Shown here: piece by piece, positions 9,567-16,061 of the stretch | Position numbering within the stretch: the first letter of the stretch is position 1 | Layout: every line of letters starts with the position of its first letter | Assembly (NCBI GenBank): GCA_027451915.1 | Contig: DAIDHU010000478.1 | Span: 1-23,634, forward strand | DNA length: 23,634 nucleotides | Reading direction: 5' to 3' | Source: Thiomonas sp. | GTDB lineage: Bacteria; Pseudomonadota; Gammaproteobacteria; Burkholderiales; Burkholderiaceae_C | Translations under genes and position numbers: made by a program | Notes under the pieces: model-generated | What the model saw: the letters and a program-made list of their open reading frames with translations, nothing else | Databases searched by the model: none | Told to the model about the DNA's origin: nothing

Positions 9567-10508
9567 TCAGGCGGCGGCGCGCCGCCGGGCCGCCGACGGC
9601 GCCGCGCCGGTGATGCGCTGGAAGGCTCGACGCATGCGCTCGGGATGGCCGAAGCCGCAGTGCAGGGCGACGCGCTGGATGGAGTCGGCCCCGCTTTCCA
9701 ACGCCGCCCTGGCCGCCTCGACCCGCAGGGTTTCGACCGCGCGAGCCGGCGGCATGCCCACCTCGGCGTGGAACAACCGGGAGAACTGCCTCGGGCTGAG
9801 GTGGGAGCGCGCGGCCAGCTGCTCCACGCTCAGGCGTTCGCGCAGGTTCGCGCGCACGAAATCCAGCAGGGGCGCGAAGCGTCCGCCGGGAGTCGCCATG
9901 TCCAGCAGCGCCGAGAACTGGGACTGTCCCCCCGGGCGGCGGTAATAGAACACCAGCTGCTGCGCGGTGCGTCGCGCCACTTGCTCGCCCAGATCCTCGG
10001 CGACCAGCGCCAGGGCCAGGTCGATGCCCGCGCTGATGCCCGCCGAGGTCCAGATGCGGCCCTCGCGGATGTAGATGCGGTCGGGTTCGAGGCGCACCCG
10101 CGGGAAGCGCTGCACGAAGTCCCGGCTGCGGCTCCAGTGCGTGGTGGCGCGCAGTCCGTCGAGCAGGCCGCTGCGGGCCAGCAGGTAGGCGCCGGAGCAC
10201 ACGCTGGCCACGCGATGCGCGCGCCCGGCGATGCGGCGCACCAGCCGGCGCGTGGCCTCGCACTGCGCGGCCCGGTCCACGCCGTCGCCTCCGGCGATCA
10301 GCAGGGTGTGCACTCCCCGCAGGCCGCGCGCGTCCCCGGCCTGCAATAGCGCGCCGGAGGAACTGCGCACCAGGCCCGGCTGCACGGCCACGGTACGCAG
10401 CCTGTAGCTCCCCGGCAGGTAACGCTCGGCGATCTCGAAGGCGGCGATGGGGCCGGTGGCGTCGAGAATCTGGAAGTCCGGAAACAGCAGCACGGCGATG
10501 GTGCGCAT
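9567..10508 (-). CDS. GlxA-like transcriptional regulator (DJ-1/PfpI domain plus AraC HTH)
   Basis: A 313-residue cytoplasmic regulator. Residues 1-190 form a DJ-1/PfpI (class I glutamine amidotransferase-like) domain with LFPDFQILDATGP at the N-terminus and a nucleophile-elbow cysteine, Cys104 (SVCSGAYLLA). Residues about 215-310 form an AraC double helix-turn-helix with the LSVEQLAARSHLSPRQFSR and VALHCGFGHPERMRRAF helices. Family members such as GlxA, CdhR and ArgR-type AraC regulators sense small nitrogen compounds through the DJ-1 domain. It is divergent from the isonitrile-hydratase-like gene, 91 bases away, so it probably controls that gene and itself. The ligand is unknown. No strong ribosome site precedes ATG 10508, but the N-terminus matches the family. 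Confidence 0.9.
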   Translation of the reverse strand: MRTIAVLLFPDFQILDATGPIAAFEIAERYLPGSYRLRTVAVQPGLVRSSSGALLQAGDARGLRGVHTLLIAGGDGVDRAAQCEATRRLVRRIAGRAHRVASVCSGAYLLARSGLLDGLRATTHWSRSRDFVQRFPRVRLEPDRIYIREGRIWTSAGISAGIDLALALVAEDLGEQVARRTAQQLVFYYRRPGGQSQFSALLDMATPGGRFAPLLDFVRANLRERLSVEQLAARSHLSPRQFSRLFHAEVGMPPARAVETLRVEAARAALESGADSIQRVALHCGFGHPERMRRAFQRITGAAPSAARRRAAA

Positions 10509-10599
10509 GGCAGAAAAGGTGGGATCTTTGGCCTTTGTGCCGAGGCATTATGCGGCGAACATGGCAACCATGCACCCATCGTCCCTCCAGGAGACCCGC
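10509..10599. promoter_or_regulatory. Divergent promoter region of the two DJ-1/PfpI genes
   Basis: These 91 bases between two divergent starts must hold both promoters. An AAAGG (10515-10519) / CCTTT (10532-10536) inverted repeat is visible and could be part of an AraC-type operator. The plus-strand gene has a ribosome site (CCAGGAG, 10587-10593) 6 bases before ATG 10600. Confidence 0.4.
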
Positions 10600-11295
10600 A
10601 TGAGCCAGGACTTCCCCATCGTGTTCGCCCTCTACCCGGGGGTGACCCAGCTCGATTTCACGGGGCCTTACGAGGTGCTATGGCGCCTTCCCGGGGCGCA
10701 TTGCGTGCTGGCCTCCACCACGGGACAGGGCATCGCCACGCCCCAGGGCCTGCGCATCGAGGGCCTGCAGCGCCTGTCCGAGGTGCGCGAATGCGCGCTG
10801 CTTTGCGTGCCTGGAGGCTACGGCTGCGTGCAGGCCATGGAGGACCAGGAGTTCCTCGGCGAATTGCGGCGCCTGGCGGCCGGCGCGCGCTACCTGAGTT
10901 CGGTGTGCACCGGCTCCCTGCTGCTGGGCGCGGCGGGGCTGTTGCGCGGGCGCCGCGCCGCCTGCCACTGGGCCTGGCGCGAGGGGCTGCGCGCCTTCGG
11001 TGCCATTCCCGACGACGCGCGCGTGGTGCGCGATGGCCCCGTGTTCACGGGTGGCGGCGTGACCGCGGGCATCGACCTGGCGCTGAGCGTGATGGCCGAG
11101 GTGGCCGGCGAGGCGCACGCGCAGGAGGTCCAGCTCGCCATCGAGTACGCACCCCGGCCCCCCTTTGACAGCGGGCGCCCGGAACTCGCCCCGGCGCAAG
11201 TGCTCGCCGCGGTCGAGGCCCGCATGCACGGGCTTCGTGCCGAGCGCGACCAGGCGATCGCCCGCGCCGCGCGGAGGCTGCAGGCGCGGGGCTGA
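10600..11295 (+). CDS. DJ-1/PfpI family protein, isonitrile hydratase-like
   Basis: A 231-residue single-domain DJ-1/PfpI protein. It keeps LDFTGPYEVL near the N-terminus (Asp19) and the nucleophile elbow SVCTGSLLLGAAGLL (Cys103, Thr104). The Pseudomonas isonitrile hydratase InhA uses an equivalent Asp/Cys/Thr set to convert isonitriles to N-substituted formamides, and the close motif match suggests the same chemistry. The substrate remains an inference because the family is broad. The start at 10600 is chosen for its ribosome site; the frame is open upstream but those residues overlap the divergent regulator. Pairing with a GlxA-like AraC regulator fits an inducible nitrogen-compound response. 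An imperfect hairpin follows the stop. Confidence 0.85.
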   Translation: MSQDFPIVFALYPGVTQLDFTGPYEVLWRLPGAHCVLASTTGQGIATPQGLRIEGLQRLSEVRECALLCVPGGYGCVQAMEDQEFLGELRRLAAGARYLSSVCTGSLLLGAAGLLRGRRAACHWAWREGLRAFGAIPDDARVVRDGPVFTGGGVTAGIDLALSVMAEVAGEAHAQEVQLAIEYAPRPPFDSGRPELAPAQVLAAVEARMHGLRAERDQAIARAARRLQARG

Positions 11296-11327
11296 GTACC
11301 GCTGCAACCGGAGGAACGTGCAGGTAC
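11296..11327 (+). terminator. Candidate hairpin after the isonitrile-hydratase-like gene
   Basis: Directly after the stop codon, GTACC (11296-11300) and TGCA (11303-11306) pair with TGCA (11319-11322) and GGTAC (11323-11327), with a 2-base bulge. No T-run follows, so it is a weak terminator candidate. Confidence 0.3.
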
Positions 11328-11789
11328 GGCGGCTGAGCACATCGAGCAAAGCTCGACCGGCATCGAGCGCCACATGATCACCGCATGGAAGCCCTATCAA
11401 GCAGACGAAGGCATCTCGACCAAGTCGCGCGCGACGTTCGCGGACCGTCCCATGCTGTATTGGGTGCTCAGCAATCTCTGCTGCCTCCAATTCGGCGATC
11501 TCGCGGGCGGATGGATGGTCCTGCCGGGTTGCCTGTCCTGATGAGTTTCGCTCGCAGTCCTGATGGGCGCGTGAAGCCAGCAATGCTCCAGTCGCGTTGA
11601 GCATGACCCTGAAAACCGGCAGAGATGGGGCGAATGGAGATGAACTGGTCTGCCTGTTCGCCCCGTCCGCGGTCAACTTTTCCGATGTGACCGCTGACGG
11701 CATCGCCGGATCCCTGTGTGACATCGGCGCCTACACGCGCTGCGCATTGGCGAGTCTTCGCGACGGGGTGTTGACGGCGATGTTGCTCC
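11328..11789. other. Stretch without a recognisable gene
   Basis: About 460 bases with no supported gene. Short open frames exist on the plus strand (for example 11385-11600 and 11597-11830), but none shows a ribosome site, a recognisable domain or the strong third-position GC bias of the neighbours. Another plus-strand frame reads through 11338-11541 before a stop and gives protein-like sequence (WKPYQADEG..., MLYWVLSNL) that I do not recognise; it may be a gene remnant. The stretch is visibly less GC-rich than its flanks. Confidence 0.5.
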
Positions 11790-12506
11790 TCAGTATTCCT
11801 GGCTGGTGGGCCGGAACAGGATCTCGTTGATGTCCACGTCGTCGGGCTGGGAGATCGCGAAGGCCACGGTACGGGCGAAGGACTCGGCGGAAATGGCCGA
11901 TTCGTAGACCTTTTTCATCGTGGCCTGGATGTCCGGCTCGGTGATGCTGTCGGTCAGTTCGGTCGCCACCGCTCCCGGCGAGATGATGGTCGTGCGGATG
12001 TTGAACCCCTTGACCTCCTGACGCAGGCCTTCGGTGAGGGCACGCACGGCGTGCTTCGTGGCGGCGTACACGGCGCCGCCGGCGCGCACCTTGTGCCCCG
12101 CCACCGACGAGACGTGGATGAAGTGCCCGGAGTTCTGGCGCTGCATCGGCGGCAGCGCCGCCGCGATGCCGTAGAGCACGCCCTTGAGGTTGACGTCGAT
12201 CATGCGCTCCCAGTCCTCGACCCTCAGGCGATCCAGCCTGGAGTTGGGCATCAGGCCGGCGTTGCTCAGCATCACGTCGATGCGCCCGAAGGCGCGCATC
12301 GCGGTGTCGACCAGCCTGGCCACGTCCTCGCGCCGGGTGACGTCGGTGGCGAGGTACTCGGCCTGCAGGCCCTCGCGCCGCAGTTGCTCGCTCAGCGCGC
12401 GGATGCGCTCCTCGCGGCGCGCGCCCAGCACCACGCGAGCGCCAAGCGCCGCGAGGTGGCGCGCCGCCGCCTCGCCCAGGCCGCTGCTCGCGCCGGTGAT
12501 GACCAC
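11790..12506 (-). CDS. SDR family oxidoreductase with a stop codon right after its natural ATG
   Basis: A classical short-chain dehydrogenase, 238 residues if read from GTG 12506. It shows the cofactor motif TGASSGLG (4-11), NAG (82-84), and the catalytic Ser133/134, Tyr147 and Lys151 (YAATK). The expected product is an NAD(P)-dependent oxidoreductase; the substrate is unknown. The oddity is the start. The best ATG (12533-12531) has GGAG 6 bases before it, but its second codon is TAG (12530-12528). After that, the reading frame [16 protein letters not shown] continues perfectly as a family N-terminus. Translation therefore either begins at GTG (codon 10 of that frame, poor ribosome site, shortened first beta strand), reads through, or fails. 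The gene lies downstream of dadA on the same strand, separated by 135 bases and a strong hairpin. Confidence 0.8.
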   Translation of the reverse strand: MVITGASSGLGEAAARHLAALGARVVLGARREERIRALSEQLRREGLQAEYLATDVTRREDVARLVDTAMRAFGRIDVMLSNAGLMPNSRLDRLRVEDWERMIDVNLKGVLYGIAAALPPMQRQNSGHFIHVSSVAGHKVRAGGAVYAATKHAVRALTEGLRQEVKGFNIRTTIISPGAVATELTDSITEPDIQATMKKVYESAISAESFARTVAFAISQPDDVDINEILFRPTSQEY

Positions 12507-12539
12507 GACCTTGTCGTCGATGTTGTTCTACATGCGGAT

Positions 12540-12543
12540 CTCC
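12540..12543 (-). promoter_or_regulatory. Ribosome binding site in front of an ATG-TAG start-stop
   Basis: GGAG on the minus strand is 6 bases before the ATG at 12533-12531, which is followed directly by TAG. The well-placed site argues that this ATG was the original start of the SDR gene. Confidence 0.6.
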
Positions 12544-12632
12544 GGGCCCGGAGGGCCACGGCCGCCGGCGTCTCCGGGACCGTCCCCCCAAGCGGAGCAT
12601 CGTAGCCCCGCCGGAGCCGGGCTGCAGGGGGT

Positions 12633-12659
12633 GCGGCGCGCTCCGCCGCAGCGCGCCGC
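12633..12659 (-). terminator. 10-bp perfect GC hairpin downstream of dadA
   Basis: GCGGCGCGCT (12633-12642) and AGCGCGCCGC (12650-12659) form a perfect stem around a 7-base loop, 9 bases after the dadA stop on the minus strand. No T-run follows, so a classical intrinsic terminator is not certain; an attenuating or mRNA-stabilising hairpin is possible. Confidence 0.5.
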
Positions 12660-12668
12660 CCGCCGCGT

Positions 12669-13961
12669 TCAGGCCGCGGCCGGTACGGCTGCGTGGCTGC
12701 GCGCGGGCGTGCCCGCGCCGCGGTCCAGCGCGAGATCGCGTGCCTCGATGTCGGTGCGCCGCCCCAGCAACTGATCGGCCACGATGCGTGCGCTGCCGCA
12801 GGCCATGGTCCAGCCCAGGGTGCCGTGCCCGGTGTTCAGCGACAGGTTGGCGTAGCGCGTCGCGCCCAGCACGGGGGTGCCGTCGGGGGTCATGGGGCGC
12901 AGGCCGGTCCAGAATTCGGCAGCCGGCAGGTCGCCGCCCGGGAACAGCTGGCGCGTGACCATTTCCAGCGTGGCGCGGCGCCGAGGGTTCAGGCGCAGGT
13001 CGAAGCCGGCGATCTCGGCCATGCCGCCCACGCGGATGCGGCGCTCGAAGCGGGTGATGGCGATCTTGTAGGTCTCGTCCAGCACCGTCGAGCGCGGGGC
13101 CAGGGCTTCGTCGAGCAGTGGCACCGTCAGCGAGTAGCCCTTGATGGGGTACACGGGCAGATCGATGCCCAGCGGGCCCAGCAGGGCGCGCGAGTAGCTG
13201 CCGAAGGCCAGCACGTAGGCGTCGGCGCGAAGCATCTCGCCGTCGACCAGCACGCCGGTGATGCGTCGGGCATCGGCCTCGATGCGCCGCACGCTGCGCC
13301 CGTAGACAAAGCGCGCGCCGAGTTCGCGGGCCCGGCGCTCCAGCTCGCGGGTGAACATCTGGCAGTCGCCGGTTTCGTCGTTGGGCAGTTGCAGTCCGCC
13401 CACCAGGCGGTCGCGCGCCTGTGCCAGCGCCGGCTCGACGCCTTCGAGTTCGTCGCGCTGCAACAAGCGGTGTTCCACGCCGCATTCGCGCAGCACCTCG
13501 ATGTCGCGCTGCGCGGCGTCGAACTGGGCGCGGCTGCGGAACACCTGCAGGGTGCCCGCGCTGCGTTGTTCGTAGGCGATGCCGGTCTCGGCCCGCAGTT
13601 CGCGCAGGCAGTCGCGGCTGTATTCGGCCACGCGCATCATGCGTTCCTTGTTCACGGCGTAGCTGGCCGCGTTGCAATTGCGCAGCATGGAGGCCATCCA
13701 GCGCAGCTGCCACAAGGTGCCGTCGGGGCGGATGGCCAGGGGCGCGTGGCGCTGGAACATCCATTTCAGCGCCTTGAAGGGGATGCCCGGCGCGGCCCAG
13801 GGGGTCGAATAACCGGGGGACACCTGGCCCGCGTTGGCGAAACTGGTCTGCAGCGCAGGCCCCGCCTCGCGTTCCAGCACGGTCACCTCGACGCCCGCGC
13901 GCGCCAGATAGTAGGCCGTGGTGACGCCTACCACGCCTGCCCCGAGAACGATCACTTTCAT
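12669..13961 (-). CDS. dadA: D-amino acid dehydrogenase (small/FAD subunit type)
   Basis: A 430-residue FAD-dependent oxidoreductase of the DadA family, which oxidises D-amino acids (D-alanine in E. coli) to 2-oxo acids plus ammonia and passes electrons to the respiratory chain at the inner membrane. The N-terminal FAD motif GAGVVG (7-12) is intact. [20 protein letters not shown] and the C-terminal [19 protein letters not shown] are typical of DadA. Length is close to the E. coli protein (about 432). The start at 13961 is chosen because MKVIVLGAG is the canonical N-terminus; the frame is open upstream but runs into the divergent regulator. It is divergent from an Lrp/AsnC gene with a perfect palindrome between, matching the known dad arrangement in which an Lrp-type protein regulates D/L-alanine catabolism. 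No alanine racemase gene (dadX) is adjacent. Confidence 0.93.
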   Translation of the reverse strand: MKVIVLGAGVVGVTTAYYLARAGVEVTVLEREAGPALQTSFANAGQVSPGYSTPWAAPGIPFKALKWMFQRHAPLAIRPDGTLWQLRWMASMLRNCNAASYAVNKERMMRVAEYSRDCLRELRAETGIAYEQRSAGTLQVFRSRAQFDAAQRDIEVLRECGVEHRLLQRDELEGVEPALAQARDRLVGGLQLPNDETGDCQMFTRELERRARELGARFVYGRSVRRIEADARRITGVLVDGEMLRADAYVLAFGSYSRALLGPLGIDLPVYPIKGYSLTVPLLDEALAPRSTVLDETYKIAITRFERRIRVGGMAEIAGFDLRLNPRRRATLEMVTRQLFPGGDLPAAEFWTGLRPMTPDGTPVLGATRYANLSLNTGHGTLGWTMACGSARIVADQLLGRRTDIEARDLALDRGAGTPARSHAAVPAAA

Positions 13962-14033
13962 CGCCGAATCCCCAGCAATCGATGGATGCGTTGACTGTAG
14001 GGCGTAGATGGAAGTGTTTTTACCTGTTTTTTT

Positions 14034-14045
14034 CTGAGATCTCAG
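14034..14045. promoter_or_regulatory. Perfect 12-bp palindrome, candidate Lrp-type operator
   Basis: CTGAGATCTCAG is a perfect palindrome in an AT-richer, T-run-containing segment between divergent dadA and the lrp-like gene (34 bases before the latter's ATG). Lrp/AsnC proteins bind dyad sites like this; assignment to this regulator is inference. Confidence 0.5.
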
Positions 14046-14079
14046 TAAACTGGAGGATCCGAACCCCGGAGTCTGGGCC

Positions 14080-14559
14080 ATGGAACGCGAAAAACACCAG
14101 CTCGACCGCATGGATCGCAAGATCCTCGACATCCTGCAGCGCGAGGGGCGCATCGCCATCACCGAGCTGGCCGGGCGCGTCGGCCTGACCACCTCGCCCT
14201 GCGCGGAGCGGGTCAAGCGCATGGAGCGCGACGGGGTGATCACGGGCTACCACGCCCAGGTCTCGGCGGCCGCCGTGGACAAGCCCCTGCTGGTGTTCGT
14301 GGAGATCAAGCTGGCGGCGAAGGGCGCCGACGTGTTCGACGCCGTGCGCGACGAACTCCTGCACATGGCCGAGGTGCTGGAGTGCCACCTCGTGTCGGGG
14401 GATTTCGACTACCTGCTCAAGTTCCGCCTGCGCGATATGCGCGAATACCGCAGCCTGCTCGGCGGCGTGCTCAAGCGTCTGCCCGTGGCCGCCGAGTCGC
14501 GCAGCTTCATCGTCATGGAGGAGATCAAGGAGTCGCTGTACCTGCCGCTGGCGCGTTGA
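14080..14559 (+). CDS. Lrp/AsnC family transcriptional regulator (probable dadA regulator)
   Basis: A 159-residue protein with an N-terminal winged helix-turn-helix (about 8-60; [40 protein letters not shown]) and a C-terminal RAM/ligand-sensing domain (about 70-150; [23 protein letters not shown]). This is the standard Lrp layout and length (E. coli Lrp 164). A ribosome site CGGAG (14067-14071) lies 8 bases before ATG 14080. Being divergent from dadA across a palindromic operator suggests it senses alanine or another amino acid and regulates dadA and itself, as DadR/Lrp does elsewhere. The last 35 bases overlap the end of the opposite-strand permease relic. Confidence 0.92.
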   Translation: MEREKHQLDRMDRKILDILQREGRIAITELAGRVGLTTSPCAERVKRMERDGVITGYHAQVSAAAVDKPLLVFVEIKLAAKGADVFDAVRDELLHMAEVLECHLVSGDFDYLLKFRLRDMREYRSLLGGVLKRLPVAAESRSFIVMEEIKESLYLPLAR

Positions 14560-14752
14560 GCCGCGGGCTTCGCCGGGCCGCGCGTTGGCGCAGCTGGCCC
14601 ACGATGCCGCGGGGGAAGAAGTACACGCTGAGCACGAACAGCAGGCCCAGAGAGAGCCCCAGGGAATTCCGGGCAAGGGCACTGGCTTCCTGAGCGCCGA
14701 TGCCCGGGGCGAAGCCAGGGCCGAGCCCGTCCGCGAGTTGTGCGATGGTCAT
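14525..14752 (-). pseudogene. Relic of LivM-type branched-chain amino acid ABC permease (C-terminus)
   Basis: A 75-codon minus-strand frame whose second half contains a hydrophobic segment (SLGLLFVLSVYFFPRG) followed by IVGQLRQR. This resembles the very last helix and tail of LivM-type branched-chain amino acid transporter permeases (the usual ending is of the form LVLFFPRGIVG-L). The rest of the permease, about 300 residues, is missing, and there is no ribosome site before the ATG at 14752. I read it as a deletion remnant, not a working gene. A small one-helix membrane protein is the alternative. It overlaps the last 35 bases of the Lrp-like gene and lies head-to-head with the small gene at 14852. 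Confidence 0.5.
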
Positions 14753-14851
14753 CCTGCGATCCGGCGGGCGTGGTATCGTGGCGCTTCCTGCCCTGATCCC
14801 GCAGGCCGCGCGCCGGCACCGCCGGGATCCCGACCTCGAGGGGACCCGACG

Positions 14852-15139
14852 ATGCATGAACATCTCGCGCACGCCGAAGCCGATCTGCTGAGCTTCGGCG
14901 TGCGTATCGACAGCTCGCGGGATGCCGCGCAGCTTCGCTGGCTGATGGCGCGGGCCAGCGAGCGGGACATCCGCCTGGCCGCGGCGGGGCTTTGCGCCCG
15001 GCGGGCCCCGAGTCCCCAGCAGGTCATTGCCGAACTGGGCCTGGAGCGTCGCGCTCGGCGCAGGAACGAAGCCGTGCCGCTCGCGCTCGCGCAGGCCCGG
15101 GCGCGCAAGCGGCAGCAAGGCTGGCGCGAAGCGACCTGA
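14852..15139 (+). CDS. Small protein of unknown function, 95 residues
   Basis: I do not recognise this protein. It is hydrophilic and predicted helical: an acidic N-terminal part (MHEHLAHAEADLLSFG), a central leucine/alanine-rich segment and a strongly basic C-terminus rich in Arg, Ala and Gln. There is no signal peptide or membrane segment. Coding support: GAGGGG 8 bases before the ATG, third-position GC bias like the neighbours, and a clean frame to the stop. The ATG at 14852 was preferred although the frame is open upstream to about 14585, because that upstream part overlaps the permease relic. It converges on the copper chaperone gene with a GC-rich nested hairpin between the stops. Confidence 0.65.
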   Translation: MHEHLAHAEADLLSFGVRIDSSRDAAQLRWLMARASERDIRLAAAGLCARRAPSPQQVIAELGLERRARRRNEAVPLALAQARARKRQQGWREAT

Positions 15140-15177
15140 GTGCCCCCGGGGGCGCGCCCTGCCGCCCCCGCGCCAGC
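15120..15177. terminator. Nested GC-rich hairpin between convergent genes
   Basis: GCTGGCGCG (15120-15128) is matched by CGCGCCAGC (15169-15177). Inside it, GGGGGCG (15148-15154) pairs with CGCCCCC (15163-15169, sharing one base with the outer arm). The outer arms sit in the tail of the small gene and at the stop codon of the copper chaperone. It may work as a bidirectional terminator; no T-runs are seen. Confidence 0.5.
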
Positions 15178-15710
15178 TAGCGGCCCTGCCCGGGCATGGG
15201 CATGCCCTGCATGCCGCCGTGCTCGCGCATGTCGCTCGAGGCGCCCGGCTTGCGCACCTCGAAGGAAACCCGCAGCTGTTGCCCGTTGGAGAAGCGCAGG
15301 CTCACCGGGACCCGGTCGCCAGGGTGCAGGTCGTGGCGGGGTTGCATCAGCATGATGTGGTAGCCGCCCGGCTTGAATTCCAGCTGGCCGTGCGCCGGAA
15401 CCTCCACGCTGTGCACCGGCAGCATGCGCATGGTGCCGTTTTGCATCTCACTGTGGTGCAGCATGGTCTGGCCGTAGTCGGGGCTCGAGGCCTGCTCCAG
15501 CGCCACGGGATGGTCCGAGTCGTTGTGCAGGATCATGTAGCCGCCGGCGGGAAGCCCGGCCGGCAGCCACCGGATCCAGGCGTCGGTGACGCGTATCGGG
15601 GCCGGGGTCTGGGCGAAGGCTCCGGAGGTGAATCCGAGCGCAACGGCGCCCAGCAGGGCCAGGCAGGAGCGGCGGGCCAAGGCTCGCCGAGGCGTGGAGA
15701 AGTTCATCAT
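15177..15710 (-). CDS. Periplasmic copper chaperone PCuAC
   Basis: A 177-residue exported protein. The N-terminus has arginines followed by a hydrophobic stretch and a cleavage-like AFAQ site (around residue 34). ARRSCLALLG could support Tat or Sec export. The mature part carries the PCuA(C) copper site H-X10-M-X21-H-X-M: His85, Met96, His118 and Met120. The family binds Cu(I) in the periplasm and delivers it to cytochrome c oxidase (CuA/CuB centres), often together with Sco proteins, none of which is adjacent here. The C-terminus is extended by a Met/Gly/His-rich tail (MREHGGMQGMPMPGQ) that could add copper-binding capacity. ATG 15710 (followed by a second ATG) was chosen because the signal peptide begins there. 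Upstream lies the cbb promoter region. Confidence 0.92.
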   Translation of the reverse strand: MMNFSTPRRALARRSCLALLGAVALGFTSGAFAQTPAPIRVTDAWIRWLPAGLPAGGYMILHNDSDHPVALEQASSPDYGQTMLHHSEMQNGTMRMLPVHSVEVPAHGQLEFKPGGYHIMLMQPRHDLHPGDRVPVSLRFSNGQQLRVSFEVRKPGASSDMREHGGMQGMPMPGQGR

Positions 15711-15928
15711 CGATTCCAGCGAAATGGGGTTGGGGATGCGCCTCGCCCCACCCCCCGAGGCGCGATCAGGGCATCGCGCGCTCCTCGCCGCATCCCCGCC
15801 GGGATGCCGCCTTGGCGGGCCATCGAGCGCGGTCGTTCGGGCAGGTTCATCAGAGGCATTGCCGGCCATGCTACCTCGGGCGCCAGGCCCCATCGAACCT
15901 TCGACCCGGCCAGGGTCTGGCTTATGGA

Positions 15929-15972
15929 TTAAAAAATTTAACGTGTGATGTCGTAGATGTAAATTGTCTTTA
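15929..15972 (+). promoter_or_regulatory. Two CbbR-type TNA-N7-TNA motifs
   Basis: TTA-N7-TAA (15929-15941; also a TTAAA/TTTAA inverted repeat) and TAA-N7-TTA (15960-15972) fit the published CbbR recognition pattern TNA-N7-TNA. Their starts are 31 bases apart, close to three helical turns, and the second overlaps the proposed -35. This is the geometry expected of a LysR-type recognition plus activation site. Confidence 0.5.
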
Positions 15973-15992
15973 TTTCAGTCGATGGTTATGGT
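15964..15992 (+). promoter_or_regulatory. Candidate cbb operon promoter
   Basis: TTGTCT (15964-15969) and TATGGT (15987-15992) are separated by 17 bases and each matches four of six bases of the sigma-70 boxes (TTGACA, TATAAT). The -35 overlaps a CbbR-type motif. The untranslated leader would be about 65 bases. Confidence 0.4.
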
Positions 15993-16047
15993 TACGCCAA
16001 GCCTGGAGGCAGCGACGTTCGCGAAGGCTCTCGGCCCCCCATTCCCC

Positions 16048-16053
16048 AAGGAG
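16048..16053 (+). promoter_or_regulatory. Ribosome binding site of cbbL
   Basis: AAGGAG is 8 bases before ATG 16062 and fixes the start of cbbL. Confidence 0.8.
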
Positions 16054-16061
16054 TCATCGAC

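Larger units (their letters stand above)
15711..16061. promoter_or_regulatory. Divergent intergenic region carrying the cbb operon promoter
   Basis: These 351 bases separate the copper chaperone (minus) from cbbL (plus). Bases 15711-15900 are GC-rich and featureless to me, apart from presumably holding the chaperone promoter. From about 15921 to 15992 the sequence turns sharply AT-rich, which stands out in this genome, and holds the CbbR-type motifs and a promoter-like pair. Confidence 0.6.

Noticed and set aside
12693..13994. A 433-codon plus-strand frame opposite dadA
   Set aside because: It is antisense to a clear DadA and its translation is low-complexity Ala/Gln/His/Val-rich sequence with no domain.
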